DNA of 64,000 bases from Ornatilinea sp. (GTDB taxonomy: Bacteria; Chloroflexota; Anaerolineae; Anaerolineales; Anaerolineaceae), in contig JAHDQE010000016.1 of the NCBI GenBank assembly GCA_018433975.1, positions 1-64,000 of the forward strand, read 5' to 3'. The notes beneath the pieces are model-generated. The model did no database searches. It worked only from the letters and a program-made list of their open reading frames with translations, and was not told where the DNA came from. This document shows, piece after piece, positions 16,031 through 25,572 of this stretch. The translations under genes and the position numbers were made by a program. How positions within the stretch are numbered: the first letter of the stretch is position 1; every line of letters begins with the position of its first letter.

Positions 16031-16384
16031 GCGCTGCTGCAAACAACGTAAGCGGTTCAATGCTGCTTGTATTTCTATGTTTGCCGGTACCGCAACGGCC
16101 CGGCAAGCAGCTCACAGCCTATACGAAACGCCCTGCTGCCCTGAGATTGGCAGACTCCCTTTCAAACAAGATAAGAGGATTCCTTCACACTAAACCACCC
16201 GCCTAATCGCAGAAACCGCGTTTTTTGAAAAAACGCAGTTTCTTAACGTCGGGAAGAATTTCTGCTCTAACGGAAGAATCGCTCCAGACCGCCCTACCTA
16301 TACCAGAAGTAAACCAAATAAAGTACTGAAAATTGTAAACTCAATGGGTGATTGATCTCGTAGATTGATTCAAAGGATATGGAA
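16031..16384. other. intergenic region with one dispersed palindrome
   Basis: 16210-16244 is an AGAAACCGCGTTTTTT/AAAAAACGCAGTTTCT inverted repeat, which may end transcription of the upstream genes on either strand. The rest shows no gene or clear promoter. Confidence 0.6.
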
Positions 16385-17959
16385 ATGAAAAAGTTTTACC
16401 CGTTGCTCCTGATCACCCTCCTTACCATGCCCCTCTCCGGATGTACTTCCCTCACAGCAAATCAAAGCGCGGACGCCCATACGGTGCAGGCTGCCAGTTC
16501 TGATGAAGACAGCCACAGCAAGGATACCGAACCGGATTACGCGGCCGTTTTCCCGCAGGATTCCGTCAACCGGATCGATATCACCCTTTCCGGCGAGTCC
16601 TGGAGCGCGCTGCAAACCGAGATGGAAGACCTGTTCGGGCAGCAGGGCACCGGGGATCGCAGTGCCGATAACGCGGGGGCGATGCCCGGCAGACAGGCCC
16701 CCGGCGGTCAACCACCGGCAGGTGACCGGCAGCCGCCGGAGGGTCTTCAGCCTGAGGACCAGCAAGCACCTGGTGATTTTCAGCCCGGCGACCGGCCCGG
16801 CGGCAACATGGGCAGGATGAACTTCGGCGATACCAGCTACGTCAGCAGCACGGTGACCTTTAACGGTGAGACCTGGAACAGTGTCGGCTTCCGCTACAGC
16901 GGCAACTCGACCCTGCAAACCTCCTGGCGCAACGGCACCCAAAAAATCTCTTTCCGTCTGGACTTCGATGAATTTGAAGACCAGGACCCTTCCACCGAAG
17001 ACCAGCGTTTCTACGGCTTCAAACAACTGTCTTTCAAGAGCAACGCCATGGACAGCTCCTATCTGCGCGAGAAGGTAACCGGCGACATCTTCCGCGAGTC
17101 CGGGGTGATCGCTCCGCAAACGGCTTTTTACGAGGTGTACGTGGATTACGGTGAAGGGCCGCAGTATTTCGGCCTGTACACCGTGGTGGAAATTGTGGAT
17201 GACACCCTGATCGAAACCCAGTTCTCGGATGATGGCGGCAACGTTTACAAGCCGGAAGGCTCCGGGGCCGCCTTTGTGGATGGGACCTTCAACGAGGATA
17301 CCTTTGAGAAGCAGACCAACCAGAAGGAAGCGGATTGGAGCGACATCGAGGCCGTGTTCGCCGCGCTGAACTCCGACCTGCGCACCAGCGATCCCGCCGC
17401 CTGGCGTGCCGGGCTGGAAAGCGTCTTTGACGTGGATACTTTCATCCGCTGGCTGGCGGTCAACACCACCCTCCAGAACTGGGATACTTACGGCGTCATG
17501 GCGCACAACTACTACCTCTACACCGACCCGAGCGACGGCCTGGTGACCTGGATCCCCTGGGACAACAATATGGCCCTCAGCGCGAGCATGGGCCCGGGCG
17601 ACCGTGGCGGAGGCGGCGATCGCGGTGGCGGTGGGGGCCGCGGGCGAAACGTGCTCGATCTGGATATGTCCTCGGTCAGCGATCAATGGCCGCTCATCCG
17701 CTACCTGATGGACGACCCCGCCTATCAGGCAAAATACGATCAATACCTGAAAGAGACCATCGAGGGCGCGTTCCAACCCGAAAAACTGGCGGCAACCTAC
17801 CGGGAATACAATGATCTGATTGCCCCGTATGTCGAAAAGGAAACAAAAGAGGCCACCCAGCTGAATTCCATCGAGAGCTTCAACCAGTCGCTTGATGAAT
17901 TGATCCAGCACGCGCAGAGCCGCTACGACGCGGTGAGGGCGTATCTGGCAGGCAGGTAA
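16385..17959 (+). CDS. CotH-like kinase family lipoprotein
   Basis: A 524-residue lipoprotein. An ATG six bases earlier (16379) is in frame, but AAAGGA spacing favours 16385. Lipobox LSGC follows a short hydrophobic signal. Residues about 40-75 contain the RIDITLSGESWSAL start of CotH domains, then a Pro/Gly/Gln-rich insert (about 85-145) that is unusual. The core has SVGFRYSGNST, SFRLDFDEFE, FYGFKQLSFKSNAMDSSYLREK, YFGLYTVVEIVDD and the WIPWDNNMAL active-site region. Members phosphorylate spore-coat or surface proteins. A glycine-rich patch (DRGGGGDRGGG) lies near residue 405. Here it acts on an unknown extracytoplasmic target. Confidence 0.8.
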   Translation: MKKFYPLLLITLLTMPLSGCTSLTANQSADAHTVQAASSDEDSHSKDTEPDYAAVFPQDSVNRIDITLSGESWSALQTEMEDLFGQQGTGDRSADNAGAMPGRQAPGGQPPAGDRQPPEGLQPEDQQAPGDFQPGDRPGGNMGRMNFGDTSYVSSTVTFNGETWNSVGFRYSGNSTLQTSWRNGTQKISFRLDFDEFEDQDPSTEDQRFYGFKQLSFKSNAMDSSYLREKVTGDIFRESGVIAPQTAFYEVYVDYGEGPQYFGLYTVVEIVDDTLIETQFSDDGGNVYKPEGSGAAFVDGTFNEDTFEKQTNQKEADWSDIEAVFAALNSDLRTSDPAAWRAGLESVFDVDTFIRWLAVNTTLQNWDTYGVMAHNYYLYTDPSDGLVTWIPWDNNMALSASMGPGDRGGGGDRGGGGGRGRNVLDLDMSSVSDQWPLIRYLMDDPAYQAKYDQYLKETIEGAFQPEKLAATYREYNDLIAPYVEKETKEATQLNSIESFNQSLDELIQHAQSRYDAVRAYLAGR

Positions 17960-18043
17960 AACCCAAATCCTTATTCGAATGGAGAAGGGCACGGTTGTAT
18001 CCGTGCTCTTTCGTTTTCTCCAGAAGCATTTTTTTCAATCCGC

Positions 18044-18130
18044 AGAGACGCCCCGGTGGGGCGTCTTGCGTTGGAACACCCAGGGGAATATACTGTGAGT
18101 ACTTATTCGCAAAGTTCTGCTTTCTTCATT
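18044..18130 (+). promoter_or_regulatory. promoter-leader module, copy 3
   Basis: -35 TTGCGT (18066-18071), 17-nt spacer with AGGGGAA, -10 TATACT (18089-18094). The -35 overlaps the right arm of an AGACGCCCC/GGGGCGTCT palindrome (18046-18066). The leader is truncated after ACTTATTCGC. The next gene starts at 18322. Confidence 0.8.
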
Positions 18131-18321
18131 ATAGAAGTAAACAGCACCATGTTCTTTGCGGGTTTATCATCCAGCGCCTGTACAGGATGCCCCACAGGAG
18201 CAGCATGGGAAAAACAGGATATTAAAAAACAAATTTCCGGTAACCCGGTTTATCTGTTGAAGATCCGGAAGAGCACTGCCGGGAAAACGGAAAACTGGCA
18301 CGAGACAGAAACGGAGGAAAA

Positions 18322-18732
18322 ATGATCCCAACAGAAAATTCATCCGAAAAAGATATCGCATCCGCGGTCATTGCCTTAGAATCTGCGGCCCTGGAGCGCT
18401 GGGGGAATGGGGACCCCTTGGGGTTCCTGGAGATCTGTGCGCCCGATGTGGTGTACTTTGATCCGAACCTGGAGAGCCGCATCGACGGCCTTGAATCGCT
18501 CACCTGGTACTACGAACCCATTCGGGGAAAGATCTTTTTTGAACGGTTTGAACTGCTCAACCCCAAAGTCCAGGTTGTTGGTGACGCCGCCGTTTTAACA
18601 TTCAATTACATCTCCTACGATGCAGACGACCGCCAAAGCCCATGGAACTGTACGGAAGTATATCGCCGGACAGGCTCCACATGGAAAATTATCCAGACGC
18701 ACTGGTCGTACACCAAATCGGTAAGGGCATAG
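18322..18732 (+). CDS. SnoaL-like/DUF4440-type NTF2-fold protein
   Basis: A 136-residue soluble protein starting after ACGGAGG. It has the NTF2-like pattern: helix with ALERWGNGDPLGFLEICAPDVVYFDP, the LESRIDGLESLTWYY segment, and terminal strands AAVLTFNYISY and STWKIIQTHWSYTK. Such proteins are isomerases, hydrolases or ligand-binding proteins; there is no clue to the substrate. It follows promoter-leader copy 3 by 228 nt. Confidence 0.75.
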   Translation: MIPTENSSEKDIASAVIALESAALERWGNGDPLGFLEICAPDVVYFDPNLESRIDGLESLTWYYEPIRGKIFFERFELLNPKVQVVGDAAVLTFNYISYDADDRQSPWNCTEVYRRTGSTWKIIQTHWSYTKSVRA

Positions 18733-18894
18733 GCTCGCCGCCGCCACGGACCGAAAGCCAACCTCCTCTCACAGCAAGTTCAAGCCTGAAAATCCGGAAA
18801 ATGAGAGCTTAACTGCGCTGTCTTTATAGTATGATGGGGATATCAAAATACGGTATCATATCTCATAAATCAGTCTTATAGATCAGGAGGTTAT

Positions 18895-19365
18895 ATGGAT
18901 ATTGGCATTATTGTTTATTCTCGCACCGGGCACACATTGTCTGCAGCCAGAAAGCTGAAAGAAAAATTATCCGCGGACGGGCACAGGGTCACACTGGAAC
19001 AAATCGAGACGGCCGGGCCGGTAAACCGGAGCGCTACCAGCGCCAGGCTTAAAACAAAGCCCGCAATCAACGCATATCAGGGCCTGGTGTTGGGCTGTCC
19101 CGTACAGGGAGGAGCCCCGGCAGGGCCCATGTTGAGCTACCTGGAGCAAATGCCGTCCCTGGAAGGCAAGCGCGTCGCCTGTCTGGTCACCGGCTTCTTC
19201 CCCGTGGCAGATTGGGGCCGCGACCAGACTCTGGCCCGCATGGAACAGATCTGTGAATCCAAAGGCGGGGAGGTCTGCGGAAAAGGGAGTGTGGGCTGGT
19301 TCAGCCTGACGCGCAGACGCCAGATCTCCGGGGTTGCGGACAGCCTGAGCGCATTGTTTAAATAA
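18895..19365 (+). CDS. flavodoxin-family protein
   Basis: A 156-residue protein with a perfect AGGAGG site. The FMN phosphate loop is IIVYSRTGHTLSAARKL, matching the (S/T)xTGxT style of flavodoxins. LVLGCPVQGGAPAGPMLSYL is the second FMN loop, and VTGFFPVADWGRDQTL follows. It probably carries electrons or reduces quinones. It lies 163 nt after the SnoaL-like gene and 127 nt before an LLM flavin enzyme, which may share redox partners. Confidence 0.8.
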   Translation: MDIGIIVYSRTGHTLSAARKLKEKLSADGHRVTLEQIETAGPVNRSATSARLKTKPAINAYQGLVLGCPVQGGAPAGPMLSYLEQMPSLEGKRVACLVTGFFPVADWGRDQTLARMEQICESKGGEVCGKGSVGWFSLTRRRQISGVADSLSALFK

Positions 19366-19492
19366 TCCGATGTCTTCACGGCCTGCCGGACGGCGGGCCA
19401 TTTTTACGTCTCATGGACTCAACCCGGCTGGTGATATCCGCCATGGATTAGCCTTACCGAAAACATATCCATAAACCTGAAGGAACTCTTTC

Positions 19493-20479
19493 ATGAAAAA
19501 TAAAAAAAACTGCAACCTGGGGATCATGTTCCGGCGCGAATATCCCCCCGAAGTACTGCCCGATTTCGCCCGCCGGGCCGAAGAAGCCGGATTCGATGAA
19601 CTCTGGGTGGTGGAAGATTGTTTTTACGGCAGCGGGATCGCTTCCGCTGCCGCTGCCCTGGCCTGCACCGGCAGCATCACCATCGGGTTGGGCATTATGC
19701 CCGCCGTCGCCCGCAACCCGGTCTTCACCGCAATGGAAATTGCCACCCTGGCCCGGCTCTACCCCGGGCGCTTTTTGCCCGGCATCGGTCACGGCGTGGC
19801 AAAGTGGATGCACCAGATCGGCGCCTTTCCTCCCTCACAGCTTACCGCGCTGGAGGAAACCACCGTCACCGTCCGCAGGCTGCTTACAGGAGAACGATTC
19901 TCCTATGAAGGGAAACAGATCCACCTGGACCAGGTCGAACTGGTGCACCCCCCCGACAGCATTCCGCCGGTATCCCTGGGGGTGAGAGGCGCGAAATCCC
20001 TGGCTATTTCCGGACGGGTAGCCGATGGCACCATCCTGGCCGAATACGCGGCCCCGGCCTATGTCTCGTGGGCCCGGGAGCAGATCCGGAGCGGGCAGCT
20101 CGAAGCAGGGCGCGCGGGTGACCACCGGTTGACGGTCTTTGTCCTGGCCTGCGCAGCCGCCACAACCGGTGAGGCCCGCAGTCAGCTGCGCCACCAGATC
20201 GCCTCGGCGGTCGCCTCCGGGAAGGTCGATTCACAGCTCGCCCCACTGGGGATCCTGCCTCAAGCCCACGAACTGCTGGAAAGCACCGGACCCGAGGGCT
20301 TTGAAGCCGCCATGCCGGATGAATGGATTGACCAACTGGCTCTGGCCGGCACGCCGGATGACTGGGGCCGCGCCATAGACCGCCTCGCCGAAGCCGGCGC
20401 GGATACCATTGTCCTGGTGCCGTCCTCCGGCAAAGGCCCCGAAGAACTGGAAGTATTCGCGCGCAACCTGAAGAGATAG
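19493..20479 (+). CDS. LLM-class flavin-dependent oxidoreductase (F420- or FMN-dependent)
   Basis: A 328-residue luciferase-like TIM-barrel enzyme. It has GIMFRREYPPEVLPDFARRA, EEAGFDELWVVEDCF, SITIGLGIMPAVARNPVFTA, and LYPGRFLPGIGHGVAKWM (the usual 'GRf.lGiG.G' loop), then ISGRVADGTILAEYAAPAYV. Members use F420 or FMN to oxidise or reduce small compounds. The choice of cofactor cannot be settled from the sequence alone. The start follows GAAGGA. Confidence 0.85.
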   Translation: MKNKKNCNLGIMFRREYPPEVLPDFARRAEEAGFDELWVVEDCFYGSGIASAAAALACTGSITIGLGIMPAVARNPVFTAMEIATLARLYPGRFLPGIGHGVAKWMHQIGAFPPSQLTALEETTVTVRRLLTGERFSYEGKQIHLDQVELVHPPDSIPPVSLGVRGAKSLAISGRVADGTILAEYAAPAYVSWAREQIRSGQLEAGRAGDHRLTVFVLACAAATTGEARSQLRHQIASAVASGKVDSQLAPLGILPQAHELLESTGPEGFEAAMPDEWIDQLALAGTPDDWGRAIDRLAEAGADTIVLVPSSGKGPEELEVFARNLKR

Positions 20480-20584
20480 ACACCAGATAGAATAAAAATT
20501 GAGGTTGCAGGTCTGGGTAAGGAGGCTTTTCTCTAAAAAAACACCTTATCCATAAATCGCACCATTCAATCAGGAGTATAAAAA

Positions 20585-21076
20585 ATGGATCCGGAAACAA
20601 ATCCATTATTAGCGGCCTGCGGCCTGTACTGCGGAGCCTGTTACCATTACCGGGCATCCTCCTATGACAGCGACCGCCTCTCCGCGGAGGCCGCCCGCCG
20701 CAATCGCGACGTGGAAGGCTTCACCTGCCAGGGCTGCCGGTCGGGCCAGCTCTATATTTACCCCGGATGCGCGCAGTGTGAGATCAGGGCCTGTGCCGAT
20801 GACAGAGGGATTCTGCACTGCGGGTTGTGCGCTGAATTTCCCTGTGATCGCATCCGCGCTTTTCAGAATGACGGTCGGGTCCACCACCTGGATATCGTGA
20901 CACAGCTTGAGCGGCTGCACGAAATTGGTGCGGAACAATGGCTGGCAGAGCAAAAGCAGAAATGGACATGCGCCTGTGGGGAGCCCTTCAGCTGGTATGA
21001 AGAAACCTGCTGCAACTGCGGCAGGCCGCTTGCTTCCTACGGGGCCGATCCAACTATCCGGCGGGCCGGCACTTGA
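20585..21076 (+). CDS. DUF3795 cysteine-rich protein
   Basis: A 163-residue protein with many paired cysteines. Residues about 10-20 contain ACGLYCGACYHY, followed by FTCQGCRSG, CAQCEIRACA, ILHCGLCAEFPCDRI and a C-terminal ribbon WTCACGEPFSWYEETCCNCG. This is the DUF3795 pattern: a small metal-binding protein of unknown role. A paralogue occurs at 41233, with the same order of motifs. AGGAG lies upstream of the ATG. Confidence 0.85.
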   Translation: MDPETNPLLAACGLYCGACYHYRASSYDSDRLSAEAARRNRDVEGFTCQGCRSGQLYIYPGCAQCEIRACADDRGILHCGLCAEFPCDRIRAFQNDGRVHHLDIVTQLERLHEIGAEQWLAEQKQKWTCACGEPFSWYEETCCNCGRPLASYGADPTIRRAGT

Positions 21077-21374
21077 GTAGAGGATTTGAAACCCAACTAC
21101 CCGGGGCGGCCCGCGAGAGAACAGGGGATCATAGCCGGGACATTTTGCCGGTACTCCAGCGCTTACTTCTCTCTTCGCAGGATGAAAAATGCTGTCAGGA
21201 CTTCTAGTAATAAAGGAACCGTCTGAAAGTAAAAAAGCATTTACCCGACCCAATGCTTTATAATCAGAGACTGCCCCTCATAACGTGCAGAGGCCTTTCC
21301 CAAACCATGGCTGGCCGCGCACAAATGAGCGTCTTCGCTGTAATCTTTAAAAAATTCATAACACAGGAGGTGAC

Positions 21375-21446
21375 ATGATGAAAATAAACTTCAAAAACAC
21401 ACCGGTCGTATCAGCGATAATTAATATTAGGGTCGTCACGATCTGA
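21375..21446 (+). CDS. very small ORF with strong ribosome-binding site
   Basis: ATGATG at 21375 is preceded by a perfect AGGAGG at 6-nt spacing and encodes 23 residues (MMKINFKNTPVVSAI then INIRVVTI), ending TGA 53 nt before the methyltransferase. It may be a leader peptide for that gene, a true microprotein, or the truncated head of a lost gene. The region 21077-21374 otherwise holds nothing recognisable. Confidence 0.35.
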   Translation: MMKINFKNTPVVSAIINIRVVTI

Positions 21447-21499
21447 AGAAATGATTGTCGCTGAATAAACGTTAAAAATTTATTTGGAGACAAAACACC

Positions 21500-22339
21500 A
21501 TGTATTCGCAGTTAAAAGAAATTAACCACAAACCAGAACCTTTTGAGTTCTATACCGCCGATTCCCTGTGGACGGATCCTCACACCTCGGAACAGATGCT
21601 GTCATATCATCTCAACGAGAACGTCGATATGGCTTCAAGAAGGAAAGTCTTTATCGAAAAATCGATTGAGTGGATCGCCTCACATTTTGCAATCGATGAG
21701 CAGACAAAAATATGTGATTTCGGGTGCGGGCCGGGTCTGTATGCATCCGGTCTGGCGCGAAAAGGCGCACAGGTAACCGGGGTAGATTTCTCCGCGCGTT
21801 CCATTGCGTACGCTCAAAAATACGCCCAACAAGAGGGATTGAAAATTAACTACATCCTTCAAAATTACCTGGAATATGATACTGAAGAACGATATGACCT
21901 GATCACGATGATCTTTTGTGATTTCTGTGCCCTGAGCCCATCACAAAGAAAAGTACTGCTTGAAAAATTCCACAGGCTGCTCAAAGACGGTGGCGCCGTC
22001 TTGCTGGACGTTTTTTCACTTGAGGCCTTCAACAACCGGTCCGAAGTATCCCTGTACGAGCACAGGCAGTTGAATGGGTTCTGGTCCGCAAATGATTATT
22101 ACGGGTTCATGAACACCTTTAAGTATGATCAGGAGAAAGTCATCCTTGATAAATACACCATCATCGAGGAAGAAAAAACAAAAGTAGTATACAACTGGCT
22201 GCAGTATTTCAGCGAAGGAATGTTGAAAAATGAATTGCAAAATTCCGGTTTTGTAATTCAGGAAACCTACGCGGATGTGGCAGGTTCTGAATATTCGGAG
22301 AACAACGAAGAGTTCGCGATCGTCGCAGTCAAGAAATAG
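21500..22339 (+). CDS. SAM-dependent methyltransferase (class I)
   Basis: A 279-residue class I methyltransferase. Motif I is KICDFGCGPGLYASGLA, the acidic ribose-binding residue is in VTGVDFSARSIAYA, and motif post-II is DLITMIFCDFCALSP. The N-terminal 55 residues (SEQMLSYHLNENVDMASRR) act as substrate cap, and the C-terminus has a VVYNWLQYFSEGMLKNEL helix. It resembles small-molecule methyltransferases of the Methyltransf_25/11 group. The substrate is unknown. The start has GGAGA upstream. Confidence 0.85.
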   Translation: MYSQLKEINHKPEPFEFYTADSLWTDPHTSEQMLSYHLNENVDMASRRKVFIEKSIEWIASHFAIDEQTKICDFGCGPGLYASGLARKGAQVTGVDFSARSIAYAQKYAQQEGLKINYILQNYLEYDTEERYDLITMIFCDFCALSPSQRKVLLEKFHRLLKDGGAVLLDVFSLEAFNNRSEVSLYEHRQLNGFWSANDYYGFMNTFKYDQEKVILDKYTIIEEEKTKVVYNWLQYFSEGMLKNELQNSGFVIQETYADVAGSEYSENNEEFAIVAVKK

Positions 22340-22486
22340 ATTAACCAGCACACTGTTGTGCTGACCAAACCAACAACTCTCGCTGTCACAGGCGGCAATG
22401 CCAGGCACTGTCACTTGTGGCAGCGGATCATTTAAATCATGAACGTTATTCTGCACCCATCACGGCAAACTCCATTGAAGCCTCTC

Positions 22487-22560
22487 TTGCGCACAACACC
22501 CCACCGGAATATACTATCCGTACGGATTCGCGGGGACATTTATTGGTGCTGCAGAGAATC
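22487..22560 (+). promoter_or_regulatory. promoter-leader module, copy 4 (diverged)
   Basis: -35 TTGCGC (22487-22492), 17-nt spacer, -10 TATACT (22510-22515), then ACGGATTCGCGGGGACATTTATTGGTG, matching the first part of the leader. The hairpin is lost. Confidence 0.75.
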
Positions 22561-22648
22561 TTTTCTGTCCGTCAAACGTCTTCAGTTGCAAAGCTTCATC
22601 TCACTCAGTCCGAAATCAGGTAGCGAAGTATGAGGAAACAGGTAAAAA

Positions 22649-23653
22649 ATGGAACATTTACCGGCAGTTACCCACCGTGTAGCACATGGATTGTGCATCG
22701 TTAACGGCATCCGAGACCTGATCCATTGGCGCACAGGCCGCGACTGGTCAAACGAATTCGTGTATGGTCTGGGACAGGGCAGCGGCTTCGCTTACATCCG
22801 CTCCAGGGCAGCCAATCCACCCCGGCAGGTCTATTGGGGTGTTGCCACGCCGCGCCAGCATGAATATCTGGCACAACTGCTCGGCGCGGTTTACACTGTG
22901 GTTGAAAACCGCACTTTCAAGTTCACATGGAAGAAAGCGCAGGAAGCCATGCAGGCGGGTACACCTCCCATCCTCGGGCCATTGGATATGTACCATCTTC
23001 CCTATTTTGAGCACATTTACCATAAGTGGCACATCCCGATTCATTATGTGCTGCTTGTTGGCGGTGGAGACCGTGATGCTCGGGTTTACGACACGGATAT
23101 GGAAACGGTCCAGACCGTCCCTTTGGACGAGCTTGAACAGGCCTGGAATGTAAATATACCGGCAATGGGCAGGAAGAACCGGCTGACAATCATCGACATC
23201 CCCGCTAAACCCGTACCCGGAGAAGCCCTGGTGCACCGGTCCATTGAGGACAAGTGCCGGACGATGCTGCACCCGCCGGTCAATATGCTGGGAATTCCGG
23301 GCATGAAAAAACTGGCGCGGGAGATTACCCATTGGCCGCAAGAGCTGGGAAATGAAACCACCGCGGCCTGCCTGCGTCAGGCACGCGAATACCTCAACAC
23401 CCCTCCGGATATCCGCGGCGGTCACCTTACCGCCACCCGTGATCTGTATATCACCTTCTTAGAGGAAGCAGCCCCTCTGCTTGGCCTGGACTTCACAAAG
23501 CCGGTTGCCCTCTTGCAAGAATCCATGCGGATCATTCCGCAGATCTCTCATGCTTTCCAGTGTGACAATCTGGAAGAGGCGGCAAAATATCTGGATCAGA
23601 TTGCCGGGATCGAAACCAGGGCGTATGCTGATCTGAGTGAGATGGTGACTTGA
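22649..23653 (+). CDS. BtrH-like acyltransferase/peptidase-fold protein (BtrH_N + DUF4872)
   Basis: A 334-residue protein of the type related to butirosin biosynthesis protein BtrH. The N-terminal half has a Cys16 near HRVAHGLCIVNGIRDL, SNEFVYGLGQGSGFAYI, and HIPIHYVLLVGGGDRDARVYD, as in the papain-like BtrH_N domain in which a Cys/His pair transfers an acyl group. The C-terminal half is helical as in DUF4872. Stand-alone copies of this pair are found in many genomes without an antibiotic cluster, and none is seen here, so its acceptor is unknown. Confidence 0.7.
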   Translation: MEHLPAVTHRVAHGLCIVNGIRDLIHWRTGRDWSNEFVYGLGQGSGFAYIRSRAANPPRQVYWGVATPRQHEYLAQLLGAVYTVVENRTFKFTWKKAQEAMQAGTPPILGPLDMYHLPYFEHIYHKWHIPIHYVLLVGGGDRDARVYDTDMETVQTVPLDELEQAWNVNIPAMGRKNRLTIIDIPAKPVPGEALVHRSIEDKCRTMLHPPVNMLGIPGMKKLAREITHWPQELGNETTAACLRQAREYLNTPPDIRGGHLTATRDLYITFLEEAAPLLGLDFTKPVALLQESMRIIPQISHAFQCDNLEEAAKYLDQIAGIETRAYADLSEMVT

Positions 23654-23773
23654 GGCGCCGAAAGCCGTCCGCTACGTTGAGAATCCGGGTACAATTTCTG
23701 TGGCCAAACACATCGTTTTTTAGATGGCTTTTAGAAGAACCCAACAACACAAACTCGCTGAAAGGGAATCGAG

Positions 23774-24292
23774 ATGATCAAAAAAGAATGGACGATCCAG
23801 TTGGAAGATGGAGAGCACAATATCAAACTGGAGCAGGATTTTCTTTCCACCAGCCGGAAAGTGCGTCTGGATGGTCAGTTATTGGAAAAGGACATCAACT
23901 CAACCCAGTCTTTTTTCGGAAACAACGAGTTTGATTTTGAAATTGGAGAGCATCCCATCAAAATATCCATGCGGGATAGCGGGCTGATAATCCGCTATGA
24001 CCTGTTCGTTGACGGAAAATCGATTTCCACCGGAAAGCCTTACGCTCCTTTGGCACCGCTGCCTCCCTGGGTCTGGCTGTTCATCATCGCCAATGGAGCT
24101 ATTCCTGCACTTACGATTGGCGGGGCTATCCCGGCAGTGATTGGGATTGGCGGAGCGGCTATTTGTATTTCTCAATCGCGTAACACGGCCAGATCCGTCC
24201 GGAACAGGGTTTTGGTCTGCGTGGGCGTGACCCTCCTGGCCTGGGTCTTATTTCTGGCATTTGCTACAGGGCTTGCTTACTTCCAGCAATAA
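23774..24292 (+). CDS. FAIM-like beta domain fused to two or three membrane helices
   Basis: A 172-residue protein. Residues 1-90 resemble the FAIM1 beta-sandwich: KKEWTIQLEDGEHNIKLEQDF, RKVRLDGQLLEKD, FEIGEHPIKISM, and YDLFVDGKSIST. Residues about 97-172 hold hydrophobic helices (WVWLFIIANGAIPALTIGG, AVIGIGGAAICI, VLVCVGVTLLAWVLFLAFA). The N-terminal domain would face the cytoplasm. The role in bacteria is not established. AAAGGGA lies upstream of the ATG. Confidence 0.6.
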   Translation: MIKKEWTIQLEDGEHNIKLEQDFLSTSRKVRLDGQLLEKDINSTQSFFGNNEFDFEIGEHPIKISMRDSGLIIRYDLFVDGKSISTGKPYAPLAPLPPWVWLFIIANGAIPALTIGGAIPAVIGIGGAAICISQSRNTARSVRNRVLVCVGVTLLAWVLFLAFATGLAYFQQ

Positions 24293-24395
24293 GCTGCCGG
24301 TAAGACAAAGCCGGAATTAACGTGACCGCAGTCGCAGATTCTTATCCAAATCATTTATTGCATCGTCTTTATAATTTTGACTTTGTGGAGGCTTT

Positions 24396-24791
24396 ATGAA
24401 AAAACTCTTCCTGGCTGTTTTGCTTTTGGTCACCGCACTCACTTTAGCCAGCTGCGGTTCAGGGACATTCGCCATCAAAGATGTAAATTTCCAGGCGTCG
24501 GATGCCTGCGATGGGACGGGAACGCTGGAAGTTTTTATGGAAAACGACTCGGTTCAGGCCAAAGCGCTGGACGACATCCAGACAAAATTGATTAAATCCG
24601 GCTTCCCTTCCATGTGGTGCCATGGATTGGTCCATCAATACAGTGGCACGGTAGAAGTATCCGGTTACACTTTTGAAAGTGATGCAAATGATCCCTTGCA
24701 GTTTAAGGTGGATCGAACAAAGGGCTTTTACTACCTTTCAGGTAAAGGCACGGTAACAGATCCCAACGGTAAGGTGACAACCCTGCCCTGA
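24396..24791 (+). CDS. small lipoprotein of unknown function
   Basis: A 131-residue protein with GGAGG before its ATG, a hydrophobic signal and lipobox LASC at Cys20. The mature part has paired cysteines (DACDG and MWCHG) that could form a disulphide, and ends in beta strands (GFYYLSGKGTVTD). The domain was not recognised. It is expected at the outside of the cytoplasmic membrane. Confidence 0.7.
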   Translation: MKKLFLAVLLLVTALTLASCGSGTFAIKDVNFQASDACDGTGTLEVFMENDSVQAKALDDIQTKLIKSGFPSMWCHGLVHQYSGTVEVSGYTFESDANDPLQFKVDRTKGFYYLSGKGTVTDPNGKVTTLP

Positions 24792-25032
24792 AAAAAGGAA
24801 CCCTCCGGCGCCGCCCAACACCGGCACCAACAGGCCATGATTTTTCTTGTATCACGGTCCGTTTTCCGGGTTTTATGTCATAATAAGAGTAATTCGCCCC
24901 GCGGATAACACAGGCTGTTGGTGATCCGGGACAACCTGTTTTTTAAGTTCCAATATCTGCCGGCAAAATCAATCCTCTTGTTCTGGCAGGATCAAATTCA
25001 TAAGTGCAATCATTAAGGAGAAATAAAAAAGT

Positions 25033-25410
25033 ATGGCAGTGTTACCTGAAAAAGTGAGCAAGGCATGGGAAGATCGGAAGGGGCCCATCATTTTATCAAC
25101 AACGGATAAAAACGGAAACCCGAATGCAATATATGCAACTTGCGTATCAAAATACAACGAAGAAATAATCCTGGTGGCGAACAACTACTTCTCGAAAACA
25201 CTCGAGAATATTCTTTCAGGCAGCAAAGGATCGATTCTTTTTATCACAAAAGATGGCGCATCCTATCAGATTAAAGGGAGTATTGAATATCACAAAGAAG
25301 GTGTTCTCTTTGAAGATATGAAAAAATGGAATCCGGAAGAGCATCCGGGGCATGCTGCAGCGGCATTGAAAGTGGAAGAAGCTTATAAAGGAGCACAAAA
25401 GCTTTTATAA
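25033..25410 (+). CDS. pyridoxamine 5'-phosphate oxidase-family flavin-binding protein
   Basis: A 125-residue split-barrel protein: the N-terminal AWEDRKGPIILSTTDKNGNPN with AIYATCVSKYNEEIILVANNYF is the standard FMN-binding start of this family, and KGSILFITKDGASYQIKGSIEY the central strands. Most such proteins bind FMN or F420. The start is after AAGGAG. The reaction is unknown; the family is broad. Confidence 0.8.
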   Translation: MAVLPEKVSKAWEDRKGPIILSTTDKNGNPNAIYATCVSKYNEEIILVANNYFSKTLENILSGSKGSILFITKDGASYQIKGSIEYHKEGVLFEDMKKWNPEEHPGHAAAALKVEEAYKGAQKLL

Positions 25411-25572
25411 ATATCCAGCAGCCGTCGTTCGACCTCATCCGGTTACAAGGACGTTTCACCCTTCTGCCAACCAACCCGCGTCACTTGTCCTGCCGGACAC
25501 TGATACGGGCTGGTTGTGCTGTTGAATAACAGTATCGATTTTGAATTGCAAGCCTCGAGGTTTCACAGCAGC

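Noticed and set aside
16370-17992. Long open frame of 540 codons opposite the CotH-like gene
   Set aside because: It mirrors the real gene in GC-rich sequence; the plus-strand protein has a lipobox and conserved motifs, the minus-strand one has none.
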